From Aquilaria yunnanensis (taxonomy: Eukaryota; Streptophyta; Magnoliopsida; Malvales; Thymelaeaceae): a stretch of 64,000 nucleotides of DNA. Numbering within the stretch: position 1 is the first letter of the stretch; the number at the start of each line of letters is the position of its first letter. The notes beneath the pieces are model-generated. The model made no database searches and was not told where the DNA came from. It was given only the letters and a program-made list of their open reading frames with translations. Shown here in pieces: positions 26,071 through 38,480 of this stretch. The translations under genes and the position numbers were made by a program. Where the stretch lies: positions 74,120,001 to 74,184,000 of the forward strand of contig CM077599.1 of NCBI GenBank assembly GCA_039654915.1. The letters are read 5' to 3'.

Positions 26071-29000
26071 ATGGGTTGCGTGACCTCGAAGCAGGCGGTG
26101 TTGGTGACGCCTGCAGTCGATCACTCCGGCGAAAATGGCACCAATTCGGGCCGCTCCCGGTTCGGTTACTCGGACCTCAAGAAGGAGCGGCCCAACGGGA
26201 GCAAGAAGAAGAAGAAGAGTGGCGGGGCAGCTAGCGAGCTAGGCGTTGGCTTGGGTGGTAGCGAGCTGGGTGAATCGGGTCGAGTGAGTTCCAGATCCGA
26301 GTCGATCAGCTTGCGGTTGGGGAATTTGAGCAAGTACATTGAAGTCGAGCAGGTCGCCGCTGGCTGGCCCGCTTGGCTCAGCGCCGTCGCCGGAGAGGCC
26401 ATCCACGGCTGGGTCCCGCTACGAGCTGACTCTTTCGAGAAGCTTGAGAAGGTTGGTTTATCCTTAGTTTAGATTGGCCTCGAGTTGATTTTGTCTTGTG
26501 GGTAATATTTGATTGGTAAAGATCATTTCTTCGTTTTCTTTTTTTTGTCATTTTTCTGATGGTTTCTGCTTTTGATTGGAAGCTTTTGTTTGTTGGAATG
26601 TGGCTTCTAGGCATTTGTTTAAACACCCATCCTTTGTTTTCTGCTCAAAATTTTGGAACGCAGTATATATATATATATATTTTTGTTTGTTTTCAGTTAC
26701 TTTGCAGAATTCTCTGCTTGTGTTCAGCTTCCTATACGTAGATTATAGTTCTATGAGATCCTGGTCCAAGTACACAACTTATGCTTGTGAATAGTTTTAT
26801 TTTATTTTGTTTTTTGTTTTGTTCTGTTTTTATCTTTTAGTTTTATTTCTGAACAAATGGGATCACTATGTTTTCAATTAACATTGAAGTTGTTAGAATG
26901 GAGCTTGAATTTTGGTTATGTGCCAGAAATAATAATATGCGGTAGCATTACATTGTTCACTACTCCTTTGACAGATTGGACAGGGCACATATAGCAGTGT
27001 GTTTCGAGCTCGAGATGTGGAAAGTGGGAGAATTGTTGCTCTGAAGAAGGTGAGATTTGACAATTTTGAGCCTGAAAGCGTTCGATTTATGGCGAGGGAA
27101 ATACTGATTCTGCGCAGGCTTGACCACCCAAACATCATAAAATTGGATGGAATAATAACTTCCCGACTGTCCTGTAGCATATACCTTGTGTTTGAATACA
27201 TGGAGCATGATATTACTGGACTTCTGTCCTGCCCTGAAATTAAGTTCACTGAGTCACAGGTATGTGCTTGCTTTCTGTGGAGTCCGCCAGTTCTTTAAGA
27301 TAATTGTGGAGATTGCATTTCACACGGATGTCCTTCTATATTCTTGCCAGTCAGAGATAAGAGCTATGCTATTGTGGTATAAATCAATGGAACACCTGAA
27401 TTTGCTAGATATCTTTCCTGGCATAAGATTTTACCACTGTTAGTGAGACATTGGTGGATGAGGAGAGGGAGACAAGAAGTAAACTCCATCTCATGGTTAT
27501 AGTTTTTGAAAGGGAAATTGCACATGGTGAATTAAATTTGTAATTTATTTTTTCTCCCGTCTTCAAAATGCCAAATGAAGCAACAACATATTTTTTTTAT
27601 CTTTTTGATTTCCAGATTAAGTGCTACATGAAGCAGCTATTAGCTGGCCTTGATCATTGTCACGCACGGGGTATAATGCACCGGGATATTAAAGGATCAA
27701 ATCTACTTGTAAATAATGAAGGAATCCTAAAGGTGGCTGATTTTGGTCTCGCGAACTTCTGTAGTTCTGGGCTCAAACAGCCACTAACAAGTCGTGTGGT
27801 GACATTATGGTACCGGCCTCCCGAACTTTTGCTTGGGTCTACAAATTATGGAGCAGCTGTGGACCTGTGGAGCGTTGGTTGTGTGTTTGCTGAACTACTA
27901 GTTGGGAAGCCTGCCCTCCAAGGGCGAACTGAGGTAAATATCATACTGAAATGCCCAGTTTTACATCCATGTGTGTCAATTGCTTGCTGATTCCGTCGAA
28001 GAACTTTCAATTAAATAAGTAAAATGCATAGATGAAATGCACACAAGATACTTTTTACTGCAATGAGCAGGCACAGGCTAATTGAACTTGCTATTGATGT
28101 AAAAGTTGCAATCTGGGAAAGGCTTAGCCAAAGCAAACTGACAAAGTTCAGGGTTGCCAATGCAGCGTCTGTCCACAAATATTCTTCACTGATCAATCAA
28201 CCACAGAAGTTAAAGATACAGCACCACAATCTAACACTTCTATTTGAGTCTGAACTAATTTGCATATTTTTCTAGAAGTTATGTCCTAAAGCTGTGGAAT
28301 ATCCCCCTTCTGTTGCCTTCTGAATGTTGATGCTTTATGTTAAAGCGATGAGAGTATAAGCATGCACATTATTTGCTTACAGTGTTGGAAAGACTAAGTA
28401 ATTGTAGTTTATGATTTGTGGTTACTTTCTTATGTTTCTATATTTCTTCTGAAGTCTTTATGAGTCTAGCTTAGATAAGGGATGGCAATTGGGTGTGTCA
28501 GGGCAAGTTTGGGTCAGATAATTCAGGTTTGAGTTTAATCGGGCTATCATGAATTCGGATCCATGTCGTGTTCATGTCGGGTTATTTGGGTTTAGGCTGA
28601 GTGGATTTCTGGTTTGGATTTAATGCAAATCCGGTCAGTCTCGGGTAGGGCTGTGAATGAACTGAATGAACACGAACGAGCTTTGTTCGTATTTGTGTGT
28701 TTATGTTTTAACTGAACACGAACAAGCTCTGTTCGTATTCGTTCATTCGTTTGGTGAATAAGGGTGTTCGTGCTTGTTCATGTTTGTTTGTGAACAATAA
28801 TAAAGAACCAAACGAATGAACATGTTCACAAACAATGTATATAAACAAGTTCGTGAACAATTTAAACAAACATAAACGAATATAAATAAATAAACTTAAA
28901 CAAATGAACACATATATAAACACAAACAAACATCACTTTGGTTTAAGTGACTAATGAAAACCTAAACTTGAAAAGGGGTAGGGATCACATGTGAATGGTC

Positions 29001-32000
29001 TATGTAGACATAAATGGGTATATATATTAATATAAATAATAAATTAATAAATAAAAAATGAACAATAACCAAACTATTTGTGAACATAAATGAATGAAAT
29101 CATGCTTGTTTATCTTCGTTCATTTAAATAAAGTAATAGAAAATTATACTCTCTCCGTCATGTATTGTTTGAAACAAACAGGTTTGGCACACAGACCAAG
29201 GCAAACCCCTTCTTTCCATCTTTGCCCTTCATCTTCGGCAGCCCCTCAGCTGCCTTCTCCACCCTGCCTTTGACCTTCTGTCTTTGCCCTGCCTTTAACC
29301 TTCCGTCTCCACCTCACCCTCGACCTTTTGTCGTTGTTTGGCCAAGCTTCCATCTCCACCCCTGTCTTCGACCTTCTGTCACCAACAATTCGCCTTATCT
29401 TCATCGCCTTGATCTGCCGATTTGCTCGAATCAAGCCCCGATCTCGTCTGTCACGTCCGATCTTGTCCGATTTGCTCGAATCAATCTGCTTCTCTTGTCC
29501 GTCTGCATGGTTCTCCATCGCATTGATCTCATCACATCAATCTCGTCCGTTGATCTTGGTCGTCGTGTCAACCTCCAGCCGCTTTGTGTCAATCTCCGTC
29601 AAGTCGATCTCGTCCGTCGCGTCAGTTTCCGGCCGCTTCGTGTCGATCTCTGTCCGTTTGTCGTCTCCATCTTCGGCCACCTCCCTACGTCATCTTTGTC
29701 TTCGGTCGCCTCTGCCCTAATCTCAACCTCGCCGGACCTCCATTCCTTGACCCATGGCCTCTTCATCCTGATCGCAAACATGCAGCAAAGATCACGACCT
29801 CACCGTTCTCGGCTGAAATCTCAGTAGATGCAAGGAAGATTGTGAGCTGAGATGAAATGGAGAGAGAGAGAGTGGGCCAGAGGTTAAAATGGGGTATAAT
29901 AGTAAATGAGATGAAAAAAGTTTACTAAATAAGGAAATGTTTCAAAGAATTTAGGACGTCCAAAAAAGGAAAATGTTGCAAAGAATATGGGACGGAGGAA
30001 GTATTTATGTTTGTCTGTTTAGCTTAATAAATGAACTCCTGCCGAACGGTTCACAAACGATTCACAAGGAATATTGTGAGCTGAGATGAAATGGAGAGAG
30101 AGAGAGAGTGGGCCAGAGGTTAAAATGGGGTATAATAGTAAATGAGATAAAAAAAGTTTACTAAATAAGGAAATGTTTCAAAGAATTTAGGACGTCCAAA
30201 AAAGGAAAATGTTGTAAAGAATATGGGACGGAGGAAGTATTTATGTTTGTCTGCTTAGCTTAATAAATGAATATAAATGAACTCTTGCTGAACGGTTCAT
30301 AAATGATTCACAAGGAAGATTGTGAGCTGAGATGAAATGGAGAGAGAGAGAGTGAGCTAGAGGTTAAAATGGGGTATAATAGTAAATGAGATAAAAAAAG
30401 TTTACTAAATAAGGAAATGTTTCAAAGAATTTAGGATGTCCAAAAAAACAAAATGTTGCAAAGAATATGGGACGGAGAAAGTATTTATGTTTGTTTGTTT
30501 AGCTTAATAAATGAATATAAATGAACTACTGCCGAACGGTTCACAAACGATTCACCGAATACTTAGTTCATTTACAGCCCTAGTCTCGGTGGCTTCAGAT
30601 TAGGTTATTTGAGTTTTGGATCAGATTCGGGTTGACCATCTGGTCTATTTGGGTTAAAATCGGGTTTTTTCGGTTTCAGACATTGTGTTGTTTTGGGTTA
30701 GGGTTGTTGACTTTTCTAGACAAATCAGCTCAAGCCAGGATTGAATTCGGGTGGGTCAGATTATGCCATTGGGTCGAGTCCAATTTTGTCATCCTTAGCC
30801 TAGTTCAATTTAGGTTTTACTGATGAGGGTATTGGTAACTTTTCTGGATCTATTGGAAGTCCAAAGTCTAATCGTAGTAAAATCATATAAGTTCTGTAAG
30901 TTTTAGGATTCTATTTAAGCTTGGTGTGCTAGCTTTTAAGTCCCATCTGGATTAGGTGTTCCCGTTCTAGAAGTAATAGACTTTCTATTGCATGCATTTT
31001 CAGTATGAGTACTTGGTTATGTGGTGCTGTGATCGTATCCAAATTAAGGACATGAGTTGAAATATTTTTCTTCTTTTTTTGGGTACATTACCAATAATCT
31101 AATTAACAAATGGGGTTGCCAATTAACCTTCTAATGTCCTAATTGGTTGTAGATTGCTACTCTCTAGAATATGGCAACCGAATATGATAGTTGGTTATGT
31201 CAGGTTTTCTCTAGGATGCTAAGCTCTAGAGATACAGATACTATATTGTATACTATGATAGAATCAATAGTTGTGCATAGATATTTTGTAGTAGACTTCG
31301 TTAATTTATCAAACTCAAACAGACAAGTTTGTATCAACTTGTGCATTTTTTGACATTCAGCTGTTTTTCAGTGTTCTAATCCCATTCTAATTTGTAATCT
31401 TATGTGCATTCAAAATATTTTACAGGTTGAGCAACTTCACAAGATTTTTAAATTGTGTGGGTCTCCTTCAGATGATTACTGGAAAAAGTCTAAACTTCCA
31501 CATGCAACTCTATTCAAACCACAGCATCATTATGATAGTTGTCTCAGGGAGACATTCGTAGATTTGCCGCAGACTGCTGTTAACTTAATAGAAACTTTGC
31601 TTTCTGTAGAGCCACAGAAGCGTGGCACTGCTTCCTCTGCTCTTGCATCTGAGGTGATTATCATTGATCTTGTATACGAGTTATTTGCGGATGAACTGCT
31701 CCTGTCTATTTAGAAGCATTTTCTTTTGTTTTTGGTGCATCATTGGAGCTACTGATTGTTTTCGACTTACGATTTTCAGTATTTTGCTACAAAGCCCTAT
31801 GCTTGTGATCCATCTGACATGCCAGTCTATCCTCCTAACAAAGAGATTGACGCAAAACACCGTGAAGATGCAAAGAGGTGAGCTGTCTGGCTTTCTGTGT
31901 TGACATGTGTTAGTTGATATTTGAGCAAAGCATCTATCAAGCAGTAGCTGTTGCTTGTGTCTTGTATTCACCACAAAAAAAAAAAAGCAATATTATGATT

Positions 32001-34405
32001 TCTCTATTAGGCTTATGGGGTTGTTGTCATAAGAGTTATAAGCTTACAAGTCGTCCAAATATTGTTCCACAAGGGGTGTTAATGGGCTTTTGAAATGGTA
32101 TAGCAGCACCTGTATTGCACGAACTGGACCATATTTGAAGGTTTGAAAACTGAACACCGTTATCCTAATATATAGCTACAGTAGTCAAAAGGAGGGGTGG
32201 GGATTTGATTGATGGGGTCCTTGCCATACCAAATATACTATTTTCAAAAGCATGCATTTAGAAGACTGAAAAAATAGTCAGGAAAAGGTTTTATTTTAAA
32301 TAAAAAAGAAAAGTTTCCTGTAATTAATTGAAGTAAGCACTTATTACAATTTCTTTAGACACTATAATCTTGAATAAACTTGTTTATTCTATGTCCAGGA
32401 AAAAGGTCAATGGGAGAGTGCGTGGAGCTGATGCAAGAAAGCCAATAAGAAAACCACTTGGGACAAATAAATTGGCTCCAATTGAGGTCTCTCTATCTTT
32501 CTGTGTCTTTCTCCATATGCAAGCTCACTCTTCTAGGTCTCAAAGAATCTAATTAAGTTTCTTTCTTCTTGCAGGATTGCTCAGCCCATAGTCAAGCTGA
32601 TAACAGAATTCATGGCAATAATATTCGGAACTGTAAGCGAGGGAATAATGTATCACGTGAGGGCCTATACAACCCATCAACTGATACAGTAGAAGAGGCT
32701 TCGAATGTAAAACATTCGTCGACAGGGGACATTCCATTTTCAGGACCATTACAGGTTTCTTCATCAAGTGGCTTTGCATGGGCAAGAAGAAGAAAGGATG
32801 ATGCATCCTTAAGATCTCATGCCAGATCCATTTCTAAAGGTCACCTCTGCAGCTTTGACTCAGAACAACAGGGGAATGGTGATGTAACCTATAGGGGCCG
32901 CACTGATTCTAGAGGTAGTGATTCTTATGAGGTTTCCAAGCATACCATCCAGAAACAATGGAACCAGTTTGAGCGTCCAGGATCATTTGACGCTTCCGAT
33001 GAATACCATTCACAAGAATTATCAATGGGACTTTGTCACAGGGGGGAAATTGCTGGCAAGCGGAGTAATTTGGTAAGGCTAAAATTATTATATAAAGGAA
33101 TGGTGTTACCTTTTGTCATGACTATCTACTTTCCACATACTTCTGATAACACAGTGGATACTTCTCAAAAATTGAAATTCTTGATCAATGGAGCAATAAT
33201 ATCACCACAGCAGTAACATAACAGTTAAACAAGTGAAGGAGATTTTTTAATGCATTCAAGTTTTAGCAAGGTGAAAATGAAATTGTCTTCTCGGGAAATG
33301 GGAGATAAAAATAAAATATACAAAGGATCTAAGAATGTTAAACAAGCGGAAGGGATGTGTTTAATGCATTACCATTTGTTGTTACTATGATCTACTGTAG
33401 TACTAGTTTCAATTACCTGGACACAAGTGTATACTACTCCCCAAAATAATTTGATGTAGCAAGATTTGAACCATGGAACTGTTTCCATAAAAGATCCATG
33501 GTTCATGTATATGGGAAGTTGCATAAATTGTTTTGCTTCAATGTGAAGGTTTTGCCACAGTTGCATTGCATGAGCTTTTTTAAATGTCAGATAGTAAACT
33601 CAGATCAGTTGATAGTCCCAATGTTTGTTGTCCCTTTTTCTCAACAACATAATTTGTTCAAACAATAGCACTTCTGAAAATTCATTCTACATTGTGGATC
33701 GAGTGTGGAGATGAACACAATAACTTAGCCCTAGACAAATATGAACACTATCTACTGTCTATATCTTCAGTCATGCTTTAATCTTCCCATGTGTTAAATG
33801 ATCACATATTGTTTTTTTGGTAGAACTTCATTTCGCATCCATTTGTTCTCCTTTGGTGATTGAATTATTTAACATTAATATAACAGGAGTATCACGATGA
33901 AGGCGACAAGGTTGAATTTTCAGGGCCTTTGTTGTCTCAATCCCATAGAGTTGATGAACTCTTGGCAAAACATGAACGGCAAATTCGTCAGGCAGTTCGA
34001 AAATCATGGTTTCAAAAAGGTATTAACTTGAATGTCAATCGTAAGGATGAAGCCTCTGACCCTCTGTTCCCCTTGATACATCTATTTCCAATGTTTGTGT
34101 AAGTCTTGTGCTTATGATCATAATGTGGTGAACTGGTGAATTTGCTCGAGACCATTGGAATTGTTTTCTGCTAACATACATAAAAAAAATACTGCAAAAA
34201 AATGGGCATGATCCAGTTGACAGAATTGCAACATAATATCCATTTTATTTGTCTAACATGCTTGCACCAATTGAATCCTCTAGTGGCTTGAACTTACACA
34301 GCACCATACTTTCTGGAGTAAGTAAATGCTGATCAGTTCAATTCTAAGTTGATGCTATTAATTTCTGGAAAATTATTTTCAACTACAGGTAGGAAGCATG
34401 GATAG
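26071..34405 (+). CDS. CDK-like Ser/Thr protein kinase, IBS1-like group, nine exons
   Basis: Exons 26071-26451, 26975-27259, 27616-27933, 31426-31653, 31780-31877, 32399-32486, 32575-33072, 33887-34019 and 34389-34405 join in frame at GT/AG sites to give about 681 aa, near the usual length for plant CDK-like kinases of this group. The start is MGCVTSK: Gly2 and Cys3 predict N-myristoylation and palmitoylation, hence membrane anchoring. The kinase domain shows the Gly-loop IGQGTYSSV (128-136), VALK Lys151, a PSTAIRE-position helix PESVRFMAREI (160-170), HRDIKGSNLL with Asp246, DFG Asp264, and a T-loop with Thr285 before LWYRPPE. The C-terminal third is Ser/basic-rich and ends in the family's conserved segment RVDELLAKHERQIRQAVRKS. 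Exons 1-7 are well supported. The last tiny exon is inferred from a good acceptor and a family-like end; without that splice the frame would stop at 34102. Substrates are unknown; relatives act in stress and priming responses. Confidence 0.88.
29149..30001. mobile_element. Mariner/Stowaway-type element nested in the inner hAT
   Basis: CTCTCTCCGTCATGTATTG on the left and AAGAATATGGGACGGAGGAAG on the right (inverted), with TA at 29147-29148 and 30002-30003. Of the 853 bp, 29200-29830 is unusually C-rich and gives an open frame of 220 codons without any recognisable domain, probably non-genic. Confidence 0.7.
29831..30556 (+). repeat. Three tandem copies of a 234-246-bp unit across a transposon boundary
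   Basis: Units start at 29831, 30065 and 30311 with CAAGGAAKATTGTGAGCTGA. Each includes the mariner right terminus (GACGGAGGAAGTATTTATG) plus the adjoining hAT sequence (AACGGTTCACAAACGATTCA). The array therefore arose after the mariner-type insertion. Confidence 0.9.
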
Positions 34406-35723
34406 CAACATTTTCAGACACTTGTAGCTCTTTTCAGTTGAAGGGAACTCTGAGAAGATGGGCATCAGAGATTCAGAGATCAAATGCAGCCAAACCCTGG
34501 ACGGCTTTAGAATATGAGGTTTAGGGTTTAGGGTACTGCTAAAAGTTTTGTTTTATTTGGCTGGTTTGCGTGCGGTTCCTGAAATGAACATTCAGGAAAG
34601 AACATCCTGTAGGCTGTAAGTCCAAGTACTGAGAAGGTGTGATAGAGCAGAAGATCACCGTAGCAGGGGCATGTTTCAACAGAGGTAGCTACTGGAGGAG
34701 AGGGTCCATCCACAGGAACAAGTGCATTTTTCTTCCTTAAAGGAAGCATGGGCATGTAATTTCTCTTCATTTCCTATTCTTTTCTAGTGCTTCAGTTGAA
34801 AGGGATTATCTTCACTTGTTATCATGTATATATGCTGAGCAATGTTATTCCTAGGGTTAGTCATTTAGTGTGGTGGGTTCGATGATTCATTTAACATTGA
34901 ACTTCTCCTGTTCTCGTCCTTGCCACTGGAATCTTGATTCCTATCATCCCCGTTGTTTGAAGCCTTTACTCTTAAGAAAATTATATAGCAAAACAGGTGA
35001 CAGACGACCCGGACCGATCTGAACGTCTGCAACTGGGGACTCTTGCTCTTATACGCTGTCATGGTTTGCTTCCACATGCCATCCAACGGCTGTGGTCAAG
35101 TAACGATTATTCTGTCATGGTGGAGCGTCACGTACACACATCAGCTTCCAAGCAAATAGGGGTTGTTTTCCTACAGTACGTAAAATTAAATCTCCATCTT
35201 TCTTGACAACGGACGTTCATTGTACCATTCTGTTCTGATGTGGTTCAAGGCATTAAATTGGGCATGAGGATTTGTCTATTTTATAAGACAATTCCAGGTA
35301 CAAGTCAATTATCATAACATAGATTTTTTCTTTAGAAAATGCAAGCGTGACCGTACATGAAAATAAAGTAAGTGATCACAGTTGAATAAGATATTATTAT
35401 TTGAAAGCAAAGTTTTTCTTCTAAACCATAATTTGCAAGGTTCATTATCCAGTTTCCCTTATTTGCCTATTTCCTGTTCTAATTCATTTTCATCTAAAGT
35501 AAAAAATTTTGGGGTAGAAAAAGAAAAAGGGAATGATTTAAAATAGGCCGCAAATCTGCAAGACGTAAGCAGGTAGATGGAATTGAAAGATTATTCCTTT
35601 GGTTCTACCACTTTTGTGAATCTTTATGATTAAAGTTACCTTGTTTGCAGGCAACAGAAATAAATCTGAAATCTTTTTCTGAAAGTCCAAGAAAAGACAG
35701 AAACCTGATCACTTGTCTTTTTC
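34406..35723. other. Spacer between the kinase and membrane-protein genes
   Basis: Contains the 3' untranslated regions of the convergent kinase (+) and membrane-protein (-) genes. Short frames here (for example near 35000-35200) show no domain or splice support. No further gene is recognised. Confidence 0.5.
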
Positions 35724-36752
35724 TCACAATGGAAGTTGTTCATCATGATGCTTCGACTTGAAGCATTCAGAATTTTCTTCCTCTTCAATCTCAATTCTGT
35801 AATCATACGTGATCTCCTCCGCTAAATGATTCGTTTTGCAGCATCTGAAGAACATGTAGTTTACCACAGTCTCAAGAACGAGACACATGGAATAGAGATA
35901 AGCAATGAGAAGTCCCTCCAAAGCAGTGGAAATGCCAGCCTCCACTGCCGCAAGTCTATGGTAAGGTCTAACGATCCTGTAATGGAACAAGGCTTCAACG
36001 CCAGCCAGCAATAGGTTCACAGGCACTGCTAAGGAAAGAGCGGTTGAACTTTTCCCTTGAATCAGCAAGCAGGCCCTGAGAATTGCCAAGTAGCCACCTG
36101 ATCTTTCAGCACCAGAAACGATTGTTGCCAGGTTACATATTATCAGGGCATTGGCAAGAATGATGGAGTAGAGGACAGCCCCTGCAGCTGAAAGGAACAG
36201 GACGGATTTCGGGGAGCAATAGCTGAACCCTTGGAGGAAATTGAACACGAAAAAGAGGATGGAGAAGGCAGTAGAGTTTGCAGAGAGGAGGAGCAAAACG
36301 TTGCAGACAGAAGTTTTGAGGAGGGGAATGTAGAGGGGCAGAACAGAAGAGAAGGAAGTGTTTGAGTTTGGAAATTTTCGGTTGGTGAGGCATTCAATGA
36401 TGAAAGCTTTCGCGGCAAGGAGGAAAGTGAGGGTGAAAGGGAGGGCAAAGATGGAGGAAGAGAGGGTTTGAGAGAGTTTGTGGGTGAGAAGGGAGAAGAA
36501 TTGGGAAGGAGGGAAGCCAGCAGCTTGGAAAAGAGTGGTGAGTCTATTGCAGATTGCTGGGAAGAGGGGGGAATAAGAGGGCACAACCACAACAACTTGT
36601 GACAGAAGAAATGAAGCTGAGAAAGGTAGGGTAAGAAATGCAGCTTTTGTGGTGAAGAATTGGTAGTTTTTAAAGAAGCAATGGATTGATCTTCGCAGGA
36701 TCTGACCTGTTCTCTCCATTGGAACCACTCTTGGGTCTCTCTCTACTTCCAT
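35724..36752 (-). CDS. Plant six-helix membrane protein, unknown function (342 aa)
   Basis: A single uninterrupted frame. The start MEVERDPRVV (ATG at 36752) was preferred over an ATG 54 nt upstream because the extra 18 residues look like translated leader. An acidic/basic N terminus leads into about six hydrophobic segments near residues 37-57, 100-120, 147-173, 184-208, 238-256 and 278-303, consistent with a multi-pass membrane protein. The C-terminal tail (304-342) is hydrophilic, has a Cys-Cys pair after FFR and an acidic run of Glu. I recognise it as a type of plant-specific uncharacterised transmembrane protein, not as any transporter or enzyme with known motifs. There is no clear signal peptide. 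It lies convergent to the kinase gene with no implied functional link. Gene reality is well supported by length, strand-consistent composition and the absence of stops. Confidence 0.8.
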   Translation of the reverse strand: MEVERDPRVVPMERTGQILRRSIHCFFKNYQFFTTKAAFLTLPFSASFLLSQVVVVVPSYSPLFPAICNRLTTLFQAAGFPPSQFFSLLTHKLSQTLSSSIFALPFTLTFLLAAKAFIIECLTNRKFPNSNTSFSSVLPLYIPLLKTSVCNVLLLLSANSTAFSILFFVFNFLQGFSYCSPKSVLFLSAAGAVLYSIILANALIICNLATIVSGAERSGGYLAILRACLLIQGKSSTALSLAVPVNLLLAGVEALFHYRIVRPYHRLAAVEAGISTALEGLLIAYLYSMCLVLETVVNYMFFRCCKTNHLAEEITYDYRIEIEEEENSECFKSKHHDEQLPL

Positions 36753-36806
36753 GTTGGTGTTAGAGAATAGAAGCAAGAAATGGGTATTGTTTCTCTTTTC
36801 AAGCAA

Positions 36807-37586
36807 TCTCTTTAAGGCATAGATTAAGAGATTTTTCCTTTTTTTTTTTTTTCTTTTTTGTCTTTCGGGTTTTTAATGAATGGATTGGCTAACAAACTGG
36901 AAAACTAAAAGATGCTTAGAACAATAACAAATTTGGACTTATGTAAGGGTTTCAATCTTTGTGATGTCCAAAACCCACCAAACAATTATTATTAGTTGGA
37001 GATAATAAAAGCGCATATGGGAGAGAAAGGGACAAACTCCTTTTCCTTGAGCAGAATATTCCAAAAAAACAAAAAGGAATTAGAAAAGGGAAACCTTTAA
37101 TTGTGTGTTAATTCCGTATTTATTGCTTTATATTTTTGCAAGCCCCTTTGCTTGCAATTCAAAAGAGGTGCTTAGTTGTGCAAATCACTTCCCTTTAGTT
37201 ACACATGATGTTAAATGTTTCTTAAATCACGTTTTAATACTTAAATCATATAGAATTACTTGATATTGGGGATTTCATGTGGGTATAATCTAATTGGCTT
37301 AAATTGGAAATTGGGACAAATAGTCTGGTTAATCGTTGAAAGGACAAAAGTATCAGATCAATCCAAAAGGTATAGCTTTGGTTTTGTCGGCTCATTGTTG
37401 CAAATCGGATTGTACAATACATGAAATGCCAACCCGAATTCTGATAATTTGTTGTGTCTGATTTCCCAATGCCAAAATTAGGCAAGATCCAAACCGGACA
37501 GTTCAGGTGGGTCGGATCTATCCGTCAGAGTGACAACCGAATTAAAACTCCTAATTATGTTGATTAAAACAAAACAAAAAAAATGA
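36807..37586. other. Upstream region of the membrane-protein gene
   Basis: AT-rich promoter-side DNA with a poly-T run. TTGGCTTAAATTGG-like and GGGTCGGATC-like words near 37500 suggest an eroded hAT end. No gene is seen. Confidence 0.45.
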
Positions 37587-38009
37587 TACTCCCTCCGTTT
37601 CATATTAGTTAGCCCTTTTGCCTTTCACTACTAAAAAAATCTGTTTTTCCAACTGCCATTTCCAACTGCCAGCCGGTGGAAATGAGCTGTTTCCAACGGC
37701 TGGCAATTGGAAAATAGTCAGTTGGAAAATCATTCATTGGAAGCTAATTTTCCAACTGCCCAGGAGTGAGCAGTTGGAAATTCCAACTGTCAGCCGTTGG
37801 AAAAAAAGCAGTTGGAGAATTTCCAACGGCTTTATTAATTTTTTTTTTTTTGGGTTTCCAACTGCCTGAGCAGTTGGAAATTTTTAAGCCATTGGAAAAA
37901 TTTCCAACGGCCTGGGCAGTTGGAAATTTTTAAGCCATTGGAAAATTTTCCAACGGCCTAGGCAGTTGGAAATGTGACAGTTGGAAATTTTCCAACTGCC
38001 CAGGCCGTT

Positions 38010-38197
38010 GGAAAATTATTATTATTATTATTACTATTTTTATTATAATAATAATAATTATTATTATTATTATTATTACTAATATAATTATTATTATTAT
38101 TATTATTGTTATTATTATTATTATTATTATAATTATTTTTATTATTATTACTATTTTTATTATAATAATTATAATTATTATTATTATTATTATTGGG

Positions 38198-38229
<32 letters not shown>

Positions 38230-38273
38230 TACTACAATTCTTAATTGGGTTTATTATTATTATGATGATGATG

Positions 38274-38306
<33 letters not shown>

Positions 38307-38480
38307 GGGTTTATTATTATTATTGTTATTATTATTTTTACTACTCTTCTTAATTGGGTTTATTATTATTATGCTGATGATTATTATTATTATTAAAATT
38401 ATTATTATTAGTATTATTGGGTTTATTATTATTATTGTTATTATTATTTTTATTATTATTATTAGTAATTATTACTATTG
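38010..38480 (+). repeat. ATT/TTA trinucleotide microsatellite array
   Basis: About 470 bp dominated by TTA/ATT units with recurring TTGGGTTTATTATTA blocks. Open frames of Leu or Ile runs across it are artefacts. Confidence 0.95.

Larger units (their letters stand above)
28646..30582. mobile_element. Inner hAT-type element nested in the outer one
   Basis: The left end TAGGGCTGTGAATGAAC and right end GTTCATTTACAGCCCTA are inverted repeats. GTCTCGGG (28638-28645) and GTCTCGGT (30583-30590) are an 8-bp duplication with one change. Subterminal DNA is rich in TTCGT and GAACAAAC words. No transposase is present. It contains a mariner-type element and a tandem amplification. Confidence 0.8.
28475..30795. 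mobile_element. Outer hAT-type element in kinase intron 3
   Basis: AAGGGATGGCAATTGGG near 28478 and CCAATTTTGTCATCCTT near 30780 are inverted ends. TAGCTTAG (28467-28474) and TAGCCTAG (30796-30803) form an imperfect 8-bp duplication. The outer arms (28490-28640 and 30600-30790) are full of TCGGGTTATTTGGGTT-like motifs. No transposase is present. It hosts the element at 28646-30582. Confidence 0.6.

Noticed and set aside
28063..28275. Extra kinase exon in intron 3
   Set aside because: The frame does not continue the kinase domain, whereas exon 4 at 31426 continues it exactly from exon 3.
29165..29850. Coding gene in the C-rich block (220 codons)
   Set aside because: Several overlapping frames on both strands are equally open, composition is low-complexity Ser/Pro/Leu/Arg, and it sits inside a mariner-type element.
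34020..34102. Kinase C terminus by read-through of exon 8
   Set aside because: The extension has no family-like end, while splicing to 34389 gives a short basic tail after WFQK. Kept only as an alternative.
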